From NCBI GenBank assembly GCA_020112395.1, contig JACCEK010000001.1, forward strand, positions 372,001 to 436,000: a stretch of 64,000 nt of DNA. The letters are read 5' to 3'. The DNA comes from Aerococcaceae bacterium DSM 111021. GTDB lineage: Bacteria; Bacillota; Bacilli; Lactobacillales; Aerococcaceae. The translations under genes were made by a program, and so were the position numbers. Positions 44,440 to 53,995 of this stretch are shown here, one piece after another (positions within the stretch are counted from its first letter, which is position 1; each line of letters starts with the position of its first letter). The notes below the pieces were generated by a model that was not told where the DNA came from, ran no database searches, and saw nothing but the letters and a program-made list of their open reading frames with translations.

Positions 44440-45360
44440 TTATTTTTTCTTTTTATAAATGGGTTTTCTTTGCTCAATTCGCTCTACTATTTGTACATAA
44501 TTATTATAACGACTTTCTGCAATCACACCATTTTCAACTTCATTCTTAACATTACAACCCGGTTCATTTAAATGCAAGCAAGAGCGAAATTTACAGGCCT
44601 CCCCTGCTTGTGTTATCTCTGGAAAATAGAATCTTAAATCTGATTTTTCAATATCCGGGAAATCAATTGCACTGAATCCTGGTGTATCGGCTAAAAATCC
44701 ATTGTTGAATGGGTATAATGTAACTTCTCTTGTCGTATGTTTCCCTCGATTTAGTGCTTCACTTATAATGCCTGTCTCAATATTAGCTTCAGGTAATAAT
44801 AAGTTTAGCAAAGTTGATTTCCCAACTCCGGATTGACCCATTATTACGTACAAGCCATTTTCTATAAGATTTTTGATTTTCTCTATGTCTGAATCATCGT
44901 TATTTAAAGTAACAACTGTATACCCAGCTGGTGAGTAAACTTTTTTTATATTGTTAACTTTTTCATCTGCTTTTTCTTGCCCCAAAGCTTCAACTAATAA
45001 ATCATATTTCGATAATAGAATTATCGGCTCGATATGATTAGACTCAATCGATACAAGGAAATAATCTAATAAATTATACGAAAAATCTGGTTCCACTAAG
45101 GACGTTACAATCATAGAATAATCTACATTTGAAATGCTCGGTCTAACTAACTCATTTTCTCTTGGTAATATTTCAATGAGACGACTTTCAGATTGACTAT
45201 CATTTACGTCAATTTCAATGATTACTTCGTCACCCACTAATGGTTTTTCATTTTTGTGTCTGAACAAGCCTTTTGGTTTTGTTGCAAAGCTTTTATTCTC
45301 TGACCAGACATAATAAAACCCACTAATTGATTGATATATAACACCTTTTTTCTTTTGCAT
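44440..45360 (-). CDS. rsgA: Ribosome small subunit-dependent GTPase RsgA
   Basis: 306 residues. An OB-fold is followed by a circularly permuted GTPase: G4 SKYDL precedes G1 GQSGVGKSTL (about 175-184), and G3 DTPGF follows. The zinc site is CKFRSCLHLNEPGC. It helps late 30S assembly and is a classic PrkC substrate in B. subtilis, consistent with the prkC neighbour. ATG start after AAGGAGGG. Confidence 0.96.
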   Translation of the reverse strand: MQKKKGVIYQSISGFYYVWSENKSFATKPKGLFRHKNEKPLVGDEVIIEIDVNDSQSESRLIEILPRENELVRPSISNVDYSMIVTSLVEPDFSYNLLDYFLVSIESNHIEPIILLSKYDLLVEALGQEKADEKVNNIKKVYSPAGYTVVTLNNDDSDIEKIKNLIENGLYVIMGQSGVGKSTLLNLLLPEANIETGIISEALNRGKHTTREVTLYPFNNGFLADTPGFSAIDFPDIEKSDLRFYFPEITQAGEACKFRSCLHLNEPGCNVKNEVENGVIAESRYNNYVQIVERIEQRKPIYKKKK

Positions 45361-45373
45361 AAAACCCTCCTTT

Positions 45374-45414
45374 TAAAAAAAGGTTAAATCCTCCAGTAAG
45401 AAAGATTTAACCTT
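45374..45414 (-). terminator. Terminator between prkC and rsgA
   Basis: Minus strand stem AAGGTTAAATC / GATTTAACCTT (45404-45414 with 45380-45390), loop 13, then seven T. It overlaps the region just before the rsgA ribosome binding site, so rsgA expression may depend on partial read-through. Confidence 0.8.
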
Positions 45415-45421
45415 GAAACAA

Positions 45422-47407
45422 CTACTGTGGTATAACATTATTGCTTTCTTCATATACCTCACCATTCCTTAGTATACGATATTGACCCGTACCATTAGAG
45501 GAAATATATAAAGTTAATTCGATTAACTGTGACTTAGTAATCTCAAATTCTTCAGCCACATCAGTAATATTATTGTTCTCATCACCAATAAATACTTGGA
45601 TAGTATTAGGTAAAGGTGTTTCCTGCTCTTCATCATTGTCTTCATAAGTTGGTAAGTATTCAATGTAAACTGGAGTCAAAGATGAATATATCTCTTCTTC
45701 CTCTTGCCCCATCGAAACAACAACTGAAATGACATCTCCAGGATACAATGACGTACCGCTTTCCGGAGATTGACTAATGACTTGCCCTTCGGGAATAAAC
45801 TCACTGTATTCATATCCAATGTCTACAGTTAAACCATACCCATCGGCAAAAGACTGAACCATATCTAAAGATAAGTTATAGAAGTCTTGCATCGTACTTG
45901 ATTCTGAATAACTTCCTACAGTCATAGTAATTGGCGTTTCTCCTGGAACAACTCGTGTACCTGGCTCAAGACTTTGTGCCATTATTGTACCGGTTTGTGA
46001 CGCATCATTTGTAAACAAATCTTGCCGTTCAACAATAAACCCGGCTTCTATGAGCATTTGGCGTATCGGTTCATAGTTTTGACCAACATAATCACTAATT
46101 TGAACTTGTTCTACGCCACTACTAACTACTAAATTCACTGATGAATTTCTTTCAATTCTTTCACCAGTTTCAGGATCTGTTCCAATGACATTACCTTGTA
46201 TCACAGTGTCATGCCAATTATTAATAACATTTTCAACCGCTATATTTTCTTCTTGAAGAAGCTCAATTGCTTCAGCTTGAGATAAATCCTCAACATCTGG
46301 AACTGTTACATAACGAATTGTTTGATTATATAGTGCATATGCACCAAATGCTAATAAAAGCACTATTAAGACAATAGATACTTGCGTAATCAGTTTTCGA
46401 AGACGCTTAGGTCTAGATATCGGTGGCAATTCATCGTATTGAAGAATTTCATCATCTTGAAAATCTTCCTTAACCTCAACACTCGATAACGTCTGACTCG
46501 CAGTGCTAATAGGCTTAATAGGAGTCATTATTAATGTATCTTCAATATCAGTTTCTGGATCGAATCGTTGTTCGTTCATTCGATTAACACTTAGACTTGT
46601 GCTCAAATCATTTAACATTTCTTGGACTGAACTATAACGGTGTTCTAATGATTTCGCTGTAGCTCTCATTACAACATTTTCTAAACTTTGTGGAACGTAA
46701 TCCAAGTGTTCTTTAACACGCGGAAATTCTTCCTGAAAATGTTTTAATGCGACGGAAACTGCTGACTCACCGTCATATGGTACTTCTCCTGTTATTAGCT
46801 CGTACAAAACAACACCTAGGGCATAGATATCAGATTTAACTGTTGCACTACCGCCTCTTGCTTGTTCTGGTGACAGATAATGAACTGAGCCTAGCAATGT
46901 ATTCGTTTGGGTTAATGATGTATCTGATAACACAACCGCTATACCAAAGTCAGTAATTTTCACTTCATTATTTTCAGTTATTAATATATTTTGTGGTTTG
47001 ATATCACGGTGAATGATGTTATGTCTATGAGCTATATCAATCGCTGATAGAATTTGTGACATAATGTTTACTGCCAATTCCAATGATACAGGTGATTTCT
47101 CACGGATAAATGTTTTTAAATCATTTCCTTTAACATATTCCATAACAATGTATTGTTGCCCTTCTTCTTCGTCTACATCGTAAACTTCAACAACATTGTG
47201 ATGTAATAATTGACTTGCTGCCATTGCTTCACGTTGAAATCGTCGAATTGCATCTTGATTATCTTGGAAGTCAAACCGTAAAACTTTTACAGCGACATCT
47301 CTATCCAATATTAAGTCTCTGGCTAAATAGACATTCGCCATTCCACCAGAACCAACGAGTTGATTGATGATATAGCGACCGGATAGTTTAGAGTTAATAT
47401 CTATCAT
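45422..47407 (-). CDS. prkC: Serine/threonine protein kinase with PASTA domains
   Basis: 661 residues. The cytoplasmic kinase domain has GSGGMANVY (19-27), K41, HRDIKPQN (D135) and DFG (D153). A membrane segment lies at about 342-362. Three extracellular PASTA repeats (about 366-432, 433-500, 501-568) bind muropeptides. About 90 further residues with no repeat pattern close the protein. Its ATG overlaps the stp stop by four bases, the standard kinase-phosphatase pairing. Confidence 0.96.
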   Translation of the reverse strand: MIDINSKLSGRYIINQLVGSGGMANVYLARDLILDRDVAVKVLRFDFQDNQDAIRRFQREAMAASQLLHHNVVEVYDVDEEEGQQYIVMEYVKGNDLKTFIREKSPVSLELAVNIMSQILSAIDIAHRHNIIHRDIKPQNILITENNEVKITDFGIAVVLSDTSLTQTNTLLGSVHYLSPEQARGGSATVKSDIYALGVVLYELITGEVPYDGESAVSVALKHFQEEFPRVKEHLDYVPQSLENVVMRATAKSLEHRYSSVQEMLNDLSTSLSVNRMNEQRFDPETDIEDTLIMTPIKPISTASQTLSSVEVKEDFQDDEILQYDELPPISRPKRLRKLITQVSIVLIVLLLAFGAYALYNQTIRYVTVPDVEDLSQAEAIELLQEENIAVENVINNWHDTVIQGNVIGTDPETGERIERNSSVNLVVSSGVEQVQISDYVGQNYEPIRQMLIEAGFIVERQDLFTNDASQTGTIMAQSLEPGTRVVPGETPITMTVGSYSESSTMQDFYNLSLDMVQSFADGYGLTVDIGYEYSEFIPEGQVISQSPESGTSLYPGDVISVVVSMGQEEEEIYSSLTPVYIEYLPTYEDNDEEQETPLPNTIQVFIGDENNNITDVAEEFEITKSQLIELTLYISSNGTGQYRILRNGEVYEESNNVIPQ

Positions 47408-48168
47408 GCCATCTCACCATCCTCAATACTTAACGAAGCTACATCGCCGACAATAATAATCGTTATATTATCTCGACCACCTGCTTCATTTGCAGCATTG
47501 ATTAATGATACAGCTAGTTGCTCAACATCTTCGGATTGTTGGAAAAAACCTACAATTTCTTGGTGACTAACCATATTAGTCAATCCATCTGAACAAAGCA
47601 TAAGATTTTCCACTTCTTCAAGTGGTAATTCTAACAACTCATAACCTACATCTGGTGTCACTCCGATTGATTGAGTAACAACATTACGTTGAGGATGAAG
47701 ATTCCCTTCTTCTTCCGTTATCTCACCAGATCGGATTAATTCATTCACTAAAGAGTGATCTTCTGTTTTTTGAATTAATTCCCCGTCATTGAAGACATAA
47801 GCACGACTATCCCCAACGTGCGCAATTAAGACAAATTCATTTGTAATTAATGAAACAACTAACGTTGTTCCCATACCTTCAAGCTGTCTATTTTTTAATG
47901 ATTCTTCATATAGATAAGTATTAACATCTTCAATAGCCTGTCCAATCCATTGAGATGCATCTTCTTTTGTTAACTCTTTAGTGAGTAGTTTAAATTGCTC
48001 ACCTAAATATTTTGTCGTAAGTTCACTAGCGACTTCACCTGCTTGATGACCGCCAACTCCATCACATAAGACAAATAAATATTGATTATAATCTGATTTA
48101 TAATAGTCAGCATAATCTTGATTTGACTTACGTTGTTTACCTACGCTCGAATGGAGCGATATTTGCAT
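47404..48168 (-). CDS. stp: PPM-type protein phosphatase (PrpC/Stp)
   Basis: 254 residues. Metal-binding motifs are LCDGVGGHQAGE (about 34-45), GMGTTLV, HVGDSRAY and GGRDNITII. It removes phosphate from Ser/Thr proteins phosphorylated by PrkC, encoded directly downstream. Start ATG after AGAGGTG. rsmB lies 24 bases upstream. Confidence 0.95.
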   Translation of the reverse strand: MQISLHSSVGKQRKSNQDYADYYKSDYNQYLFVLCDGVGGHQAGEVASELTTKYLGEQFKLLTKELTKEDASQWIGQAIEDVNTYLYEESLKNRQLEGMGTTLVVSLITNEFVLIAHVGDSRAYVFNDGELIQKTEDHSLVNELIRSGEITEEEGNLHPQRNVVTQSIGVTPDVGYELLELPLEEVENLMLCSDGLTNMVSHQEIVGFFQQSEDVEQLAVSLINAANEAGGRDNITIIIVGDVASLSIEDGEMA

Positions 48169-48192
48169 CGTTTCACCTCTTTTTTTCTTGCA

Positions 48193-49572
48193 CTAATCAA
48201 CATCTTCTGTGTCTTTTTTAACTAAACGAGAGATAAAAAATCCATCAGTTTGAAATTGTTGTGGCCATACTCGAATATTACCTTCATCAGTTATCAAATC
48301 AGCATTTACATTATCATGTTCAGTTGTAATAGGGCTCTGCATGAAATTGTTATGTGTTTCTAAAAAAGAGTTTACAATTTCTTCATTTTCCTCATAAGAC
48401 ATTGTACAAGTACTGTAAATGATTTTTCCACCTGGTTTTAATAATGTAGATACATGATTAATTAAATCTGTTTGTATTTGTGATAAATCTTTTACGTCTT
48501 GGTAGGTCTTATCATATTTAATTTCTGGTTTACGTCTCATTAGACCTAACCCAGAGCACGGTGCATCTAAGTAAATCGTGTCATATAATTGACCATCAGA
48601 TGCTTCATGTTTTTTTGCATCTTCTACTTTCAATGTGACTCTTTCAGATAGGCCTAAACGTTCCATATGTTCGTTGACTCGCTTTATTTTGGGTTCTGAA
48701 AGATCTAATGCAGTCAGATGACCCGTCTCTAATAACGTAGCAATATGCGTGGCTTTTCCTCCAGGTGCAGAACATGCATCTAGAATTTTTTCATCCCCAC
48801 TTATATGCCCTAGTGGCGCTACTAACATAGATGATTCATCTTGTATTGTAAGCCAACCTTCTTTAAAAGCAGTGGAATGAATTAAATTACCATTAACAGA
48901 TCTAATTCCAACTGTTGAAATTTCACTTTCTAGAGTGTCGAATCCTTCACTATAAAGTGATTCCATAACTTCTTTTCTAGACTTTTTGTTTGTATTTACT
49001 CTTGCAGACACAAATGGAACTTGTTGTAAACTCTCTAATAGTTCATTCACTTCTTGAGCTGTTTGATGCTTTAAGAAGTAATCTACAATCCATGGACTTA
49101 TACTGTATTTTACACTTAATCGTTCTGTTTTATTCTCAATATCATCAATATCTAAACGTTCTGTTCTAGTAAATCGGCGTAATATCGCATTAACAAAGTT
49201 CCCAACTCCACCATGGCCGTTAGTTTTAGCAATTTGAACTGCCTCATTAACTACAGCATGACTCGGGATCCGGTCTAAGTATACCAATTGATATACAGAT
49301 GCTCTTAATAGAGTCAATACCCAGTCATCAAGTTTTTTACCTGATACATAAGGAGCTAAATAATAATCAATCGTTAATTTATTTTGAATAACCCCGTATA
49401 CAATTTGTACGACTAATCGATTGTCACGTTCATCCAAAGGAGTATTTTTTAAAAAATCGTCTATCGCTACATTTGAAAATTCATTTTGATTTTCAATTTT
49501 ATCGAGTAGAACGAGTGAGTGCCAACGTAAATTTTTTATTAATTGTTTTTTACTTCGTTGTTTAATTTTCAA
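48193..49572 (-). CDS. rsmB: 16S rRNA (cytosine967-C5)-methyltransferase RsmB
   Basis: 459 residues. An N-terminal NusB-like RNA-binding domain (about 10-150) is followed by the methyltransferase domain: SAM site DACSAPGGKATHIA, DAPCSGLGLMRRKPE with one catalytic Cys, and STCTMSYEENE with the other. The start is TTG at 49572, with AGGAGG 9 bases upstream. It sits 16 bases after fmt. Confidence 0.95.
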   Translation of the reverse strand: MKIKQRSKKQLIKNLRWHSLVLLDKIENQNEFSNVAIDDFLKNTPLDERDNRLVVQIVYGVIQNKLTIDYYLAPYVSGKKLDDWVLTLLRASVYQLVYLDRIPSHAVVNEAVQIAKTNGHGGVGNFVNAILRRFTRTERLDIDDIENKTERLSVKYSISPWIVDYFLKHQTAQEVNELLESLQQVPFVSARVNTNKKSRKEVMESLYSEGFDTLESEISTVGIRSVNGNLIHSTAFKEGWLTIQDESSMLVAPLGHISGDEKILDACSAPGGKATHIATLLETGHLTALDLSEPKIKRVNEHMERLGLSERVTLKVEDAKKHEASDGQLYDTIYLDAPCSGLGLMRRKPEIKYDKTYQDVKDLSQIQTDLINHVSTLLKPGGKIIYSTCTMSYEENEEIVNSFLETHNNFMQSPITTEHDNVNADLITDEGNIRVWPQQFQTDGFFISRLVKKDTEDVD

Positions 49573-49588
49573 AGACTCGTTCCTCCTA

Positions 49589-50545
49589 TCATTTTTTATT
49601 TTCGAATACGCTATCTATTATATCCTCTGGCTTATTTCCATTCAACCATTGTTCAATTGAAAGTCGTTTTTTTCCACTTTCTTGCCATTCATTTATTCCA
49701 TAATATGTTTCATTGCCACATTGAACAATAATCATATTATTCTCGACTGCTACTACTTTACCAATCTCAACCGTATTACCTAGGTAGTTTACAGGCTTCC
49801 CACCCCAAATCTTAACGCGATTTCCGTCTAAGATTGTATAAGTTGAGGGGAATGGTCTAAACGCCCGGACGTGATTATCAACTTCTTGAGCAGTAAGACT
49901 CCAATCAATTTGTTCTTGTTCTTTACTAATTGTTGGTGAGAATACAACTTCTTCCTCGACCTGAGGTGTTGCTTGAATGGTACCGTCAAATAATGCTGGT
50001 AGTGTCTCTAATAGTAATTCTTTCCCTATAACTGCTAGGGACTCAAACAACCCACCTACATCATCTGTGGCTTTAATTTCAATTGCATGTTGAGATAGAA
50101 TATCTCCAGCATCCATCTTCTTAGTCATATAAATAATTGAAATTCCTGTCTCTTTATCTCCATTCCAAATAGCGTAATGGATTGGTGCACCACCACGGTA
50201 TTTGGGTAATAAAGACGCATGGACATTAATCGCACCATATTTAGGTGCTTCAATTAAATCAACAGGTACAAATTGACCATATGCCGCTGTAATAATCAAA
50301 TCAGCATTTAATGCTTTCAACTCTTCAACTTCTACTGACCCTCTTATTTTTTCAGGTTGGAAGACTTTTATGTCATGTTCAAGCGCTAATTCTTTCACAG
50401 GCGTTGGCTTTAAAACTTTTTTACGCCCGACAGGCCTGTCTGGTTGCGTAACAACTGCAACAACCTCAAGGTCTGGATTTTTAACTAATCCGTCTAGTAC
50501 TTCGACGGCAAAGTTGGGTGTTCCCATAAATATAATTTTATGCAT
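49589..50545 (-). CDS. fmt: Methionyl-tRNA formyltransferase
   Basis: 318 residues. It formylates initiator Met-tRNA. FMGTPNFAVEVLDGL, NVHASLLPKYRGGAPIHYAI (about 109-128, shown within limit) and TDDVGGL mark the catalytic domain; the C-terminal barrel binds tRNA. ATG start after AAAGGA. The usual neighbour def is not present between priA and fmt. Confidence 0.96.
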   Translation of the reverse strand: MHKIIFMGTPNFAVEVLDGLVKNPDLEVVAVVTQPDRPVGRKKVLKPTPVKELALEHDIKVFQPEKIRGSVEVEELKALNADLIITAAYGQFVPVDLIEAPKYGAINVHASLLPKYRGGAPIHYAIWNGDKETGISIIYMTKKMDAGDILSQHAIEIKATDDVGGLFESLAVIGKELLLETLPALFDGTIQATPQVEEEVVFSPTISKEQEQIDWSLTAQEVDNHVRAFRPFPSTYTILDGNRVKIWGGKPVNYLGNTVEIGKVVAVENNMIIVQCGNETYYGINEWQESGKKRLSIEQWLNGNKPEDIIDSVFENKK

Positions 50546-50558
50546 TTAAATATCCTTT

Positions 50559-52976
50559 CTAACTAAAGTACTGTGGTTCGTGATCAATATTCACATATAC
50601 ACCTTGTGTCGCTTTGTGCTGTGTGTCATTTAATATATCGTCTAATTGCTTTTGAATCGTTGTTTTATCTTTATATTTTATAAGTAAATTAAAATAGTAA
50701 TAATTATTAATTTTAGCGATATTATTGCGGTTTGGCCCAATAATATACAATTGTTCCTTCTTTTCAAGGACAGGGTTATATAATTTTGCTTTTAAATCAT
50801 ATGCCATCTGGCTTGCTTTCCCTTGATGCTTACTCGACACTGTCACCAAAGTAGTAAAATAATATGGTGGGTAATTTGTCAAATGTCGTCTTTTCATCTC
50901 AAAACGGAAAAAATTCTCATAATCATGGGTTTGAGCAAATTGAATGACATAATGTTCCGGATTGTATGTTTGTATCACAACTTCCCCAGCCAATCGCCCT
51001 CGTCCTGTCCGCCCGCTTACTTGAGTTAATAATTGGAATGTTCTTTCACTCGCTCTAAAATCAGGTAGATTCAGCGCTGTATCAGCATTAATAACTCCAA
51101 CTAGGGTTACATTTTCAAAATCTAGCCCTTTTGCAATCATTTGAGTTCCAAGAAGAATATTCGATCGTCCTGAAGAAAACTCGGCTAACAACTTTTGATG
51201 CTGACCTTTTCTTCGTGTTGTGTCATTATCCATTCGAGTAACTCTTGCTTCGGGGAAAATCTCTTCCAAGGTTTCAGCAACTTTTTGAGTACCGATACCG
51301 TGTGTTCGAATATGAGCAGATTGACAACTTGGACAATTAGATGGTAAGGGTTCATAATAATCACAATAGTGGCATTTCATTTGATTATCGAATTTATGAT
51401 ACGTTAATGAAATGTCACATCGAGGACATTGCATAATAAATCCACATTCACGGCAAAGTAAGTATGATGCATAACCCCGTCGGTTTTGTAACAGAACAAT
51501 TTGTTCATTTTTGTCCAAACGATCTTGTATTTTCTCAATAAGCTCGGGAGATAATTCATTTGCCGTTGCTCTCAATGTGACCTGAGTCATATCAATAATT
51601 TCCACTGGTGGCATTGGCTTCTGATTGACTCTTGTCTCTAAGTGTATCAAATGATAATTTCCAACTTGAGCTCGTGCTCGACTCTCTAACGAAGGTGTGG
51701 CACTACCAAGAATTAGTGGGGCGTTGTGATACTTGCTACGCCAAATAGCTACGTCTCTAGCATGGTAACGGGGATTATCGGATTGTTTATATGTTGTTTC
51801 ATGTTCTTCATCTATGATGATGATTCCAATATTTTCTATGGGCGCAAAAATAGACGATCTAGCACCTACAACAATTTTTGCCTCACCTTTAATAATACGT
51901 TGCCATTCATCATATTTTTCGGTTATCGATAAACCAGAATGTAAAACTGCAACTCCTGTTTGAAACCGACTTACAACTCGCTCCACCATTTGTGGTGTTA
52001 ATGAAATTTCTGGAACAAGCAATAAAGCAGACTTCCCATGTTTTAAAGCTCTATCCATTAACTGTAAGTATATCTCCGTTTTCCCACTTCCTGTAACACC
52101 TTCGATTAGATATGTATCAGGTTTTCTAGCATCCACACTTTTACTAATCACATCATAAGCATTTTGTTGCTCAGGTAATAGTATTTTTGACTTACTTGCT
52201 TGAAAGTCTAAATCTTTTAGTGGATCACGGTATACAACTTCTTCTTGTGTTGTTATCCATTCTTTTTCAATTGCTGATCTTATTGTTGCATTTGAAAGTT
52301 GTAATTCATTCATTAACACACTTTTTTCAATACTTTCTATAGCATCATGATTTATAAAGTATTCTAAAATAGCTTTTTGTTTAAAACTTCTTTTATTGAT
52401 AGTTTCTAATGTTTTAATAAATTCATCTTTATTCAAATTTGGTTTAATCATTGTTTTTGTCTTTTGAGTTGTTTGATCTATCACTCTATAATCAATTGAT
52501 ATAATATTATCTTTTTTCAATTGACTGATAACATTCGGTGAAACTCTATCTTCTAAATCTTTTCGATCGATTGTGGCTTGATTCTGATACCAATCTCCCA
52601 CTCTCTCTTTAAACTGGGCTGGATCGTGTATTATTGTAACTGCGTTATATTTCGCCTTTAGCAAACTCGGTAACATAGCTTGCAGCACTGATATTCTGAA
52701 ACATTGAAGATAGTTGGCTAAGTAATCACTTAGTTCTATCAATTCATCATTTAAGAATACATCATAATCCATGATGGCGTGAATGGGTTTGAGTTTGCCG
52801 TTGAACTCTGTGTCTTGAACGATATCTACTACAAACCCAGTTCGCTTCATATTACCGAAAGGTACTTGAACTCGGCTACCTAGTTTGATTGCTGATTCCC
52901 AGTCTAACGGAACCGCATAATCAAATGAGCGATTCACCTGTTTAGCAGGTATATCAACAACTACTTTCACTATCAT
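50559..52976 (-). CDS. priA: Primosomal protein N' (replication restart helicase PriA)
   Basis: 805 residues. Walker A GVTGSGKTEIYL (about 293-304) and DEEH motif precede the two zinc sites in CRECGFIMQCPRCD and CHYCDYYEPLPSNCPSC. QMIAKGLDF and QVSGRTGRG follow. It reloads the replisome at stalled forks. The ATG follows AAGGAGGGG. A hairpin at 53019-53053 separates it from rpoZ. Confidence 0.96.
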   Translation of the reverse strand: MIVKVVVDIPAKQVNRSFDYAVPLDWESAIKLGSRVQVPFGNMKRTGFVVDIVQDTEFNGKLKPIHAIMDYDVFLNDELIELSDYLANYLQCFRISVLQAMLPSLLKAKYNAVTIIHDPAQFKERVGDWYQNQATIDRKDLEDRVSPNVISQLKKDNIISIDYRVIDQTTQKTKTMIKPNLNKDEFIKTLETINKRSFKQKAILEYFINHDAIESIEKSVLMNELQLSNATIRSAIEKEWITTQEEVVYRDPLKDLDFQASKSKILLPEQQNAYDVISKSVDARKPDTYLIEGVTGSGKTEIYLQLMDRALKHGKSALLLVPEISLTPQMVERVVSRFQTGVAVLHSGLSITEKYDEWQRIIKGEAKIVVGARSSIFAPIENIGIIIIDEEHETTYKQSDNPRYHARDVAIWRSKYHNAPLILGSATPSLESRARAQVGNYHLIHLETRVNQKPMPPVEIIDMTQVTLRATANELSPELIEKIQDRLDKNEQIVLLQNRRGYASYLLCRECGFIMQCPRCDISLTYHKFDNQMKCHYCDYYEPLPSNCPSCQSAHIRTHGIGTQKVAETLEEIFPEARVTRMDNDTTRRKGQHQKLLAEFSSGRSNILLGTQMIAKGLDFENVTLVGVINADTALNLPDFRASERTFQLLTQVSGRTGRGRLAGEVVIQTYNPEHYVIQFAQTHDYENFFRFEMKRRHLTNYPPYYFTTLVTVSSKHQGKASQMAYDLKAKLYNPVLEKKEQLYIIGPNRNNIAKINNYYYFNLLIKYKDKTTIQKQLDDILNDTQHKATQGVYVNIDHEPQYFS

Positions 52977-53011
52977 TCTTTCCCCTCCTTGAAATAATTT
53001 GTTTCTTATGA

Positions 53012-53053
53012 CAAAAAACTACCATGAAAGTATTATAAATTCTTTCATAGTAG
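53012..53053 (-). terminator. Terminator or attenuator between rpoZ and priA
   Basis: Minus strand stem CTACTATGAAAG / CTTTCATGGTAG (one G-U pair), loop 11, followed by TTTTTTGTC. Confidence 0.75.
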
Positions 53054-53061
53054 CTTCGATT

Positions 53062-53259
53062 TTATTGTTCTTTGATTTGTAAGTCGCCAGAAACAACTTC
53101 TTCTAACGCTCTTCCTACTGGTTTGATAGCTTCATATGAATCTAACATCTCATGTTTATGTAATTGCATTTCATGTGCTCGTTTACTAGCTAAGATGATT
53201 AAGCTATATTTTGATGGTACTTGTTCGACTAATTTATCAACTGACGGATATAACATCAT
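53062..53259 (-). CDS. rpoZ: DNA-directed RNA polymerase omega subunit
   Basis: 65 residues. MMLYPSVDKLVEQVPSKYSL and the KPVGRALEEVVSGDL stretch are typical. It starts 6 bases after gmk at ATGATG behind GGGGAG. Confidence 0.95.
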   Translation of the reverse strand: MMLYPSVDKLVEQVPSKYSLIILASKRAHEMQLHKHEMLDSYEAIKPVGRALEEVVSGDLQIKEQ

Positions 53260-53265
53260 AATTGA

Positions 53266-53898
53266 TTACTCCCCTTTTTGAAAATAATTATGTATTTGTA
53301 ATTTAATTTGATCTACTACTCTAGAAACTTTTAAATGCTCACTTTGTATTATACCATTTACTTTGTTGACTGCACAATCGACTTCGTCATTAACAACTAC
53401 ATAGTCGTAATGTTTCATCATATCAATCTCTTCACGAGCTTTTTGCATACGTTCATAAATAATTTCTTGATTATCAGTACCGCGACCTGTGATTCTAGAT
53501 TCTAATTCATTCAGATTTGGTGGAGCTAGAAAAATAAATATACCATCGGGCATTCTTTCTCTAACTTTCATCGCTCCTTGAACTTCAATCTCTAAAAAAA
53601 CATCGTAGCCTTTAGACAAGTTATCCTCGATAGCTCGGATAGGCGTTCCATAATAATTCCCAACATATTCTGCATGTTCAAGCAATGCATCTTCTTCTAT
53701 TAATTCCTCAAACTCCTCACGTGAGGTAAAGTAATAATCGACACCATCTACTTCACCTGGTCTCATTTGGCGAGTCGTAGCTGATACTGAATATACATAA
53801 TTATATATATTGTTCTTAAAAATTGCAGCCCTTACTGTTCCTTTTCCTACTCCGGACGGGCCAGATAATACAATTAATAAACCTCTTGTGTCACTCAT
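53266..53898 (-). CDS. gmk: Guanylate kinase
   Basis: 210 residues. P-loop [13 protein letters not shown] (about 9-21), the GMP-binding [19 protein letters not shown] (about 38-56) and [15 protein letters not shown]-like region are present. It converts GMP to GDP. The ATG at 53898 (MSDTRGLL) follows GGAGG by 7 bases; an in-frame TTG at 53910 lies upstream of that box. gmk-rpoZ-priA order is conserved in Firmicutes. Confidence 0.95.
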   Translation of the reverse strand: MSDTRGLLIVLSGPSGVGKGTVRAAIFKNNIYNYVYSVSATTRQMRPGEVDGVDYYFTSREEFEELIEEDALLEHAEYVGNYYGTPIRAIEDNLSKGYDVFLEIEVQGAMKVRERMPDGIFIFLAPPNLNELESRITGRGTDNQEIIYERMQKAREEIDMMKHYDYVVVNDEVDCAVNKVNGIIQSEHLKVSRVVDQIKLQIHNYFQKGE

Positions 53899-53995
53899 AT
53901 TTACCTCCAAAATAAAACTCTATATGTCTATAAGTACCATCATAACATATCTTGATAATTCTTGAAATAAAATCAAGATATTTCATCAGTTTCTT

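Noticed and set aside
53947-53981. Inverted repeat ATATCTTGAT / ATCAAGATAT after the LCP-like gene considered as a terminator
   Set aside because: No T run follows on the minus strand and the stem is weak; kept out of the terminator list.
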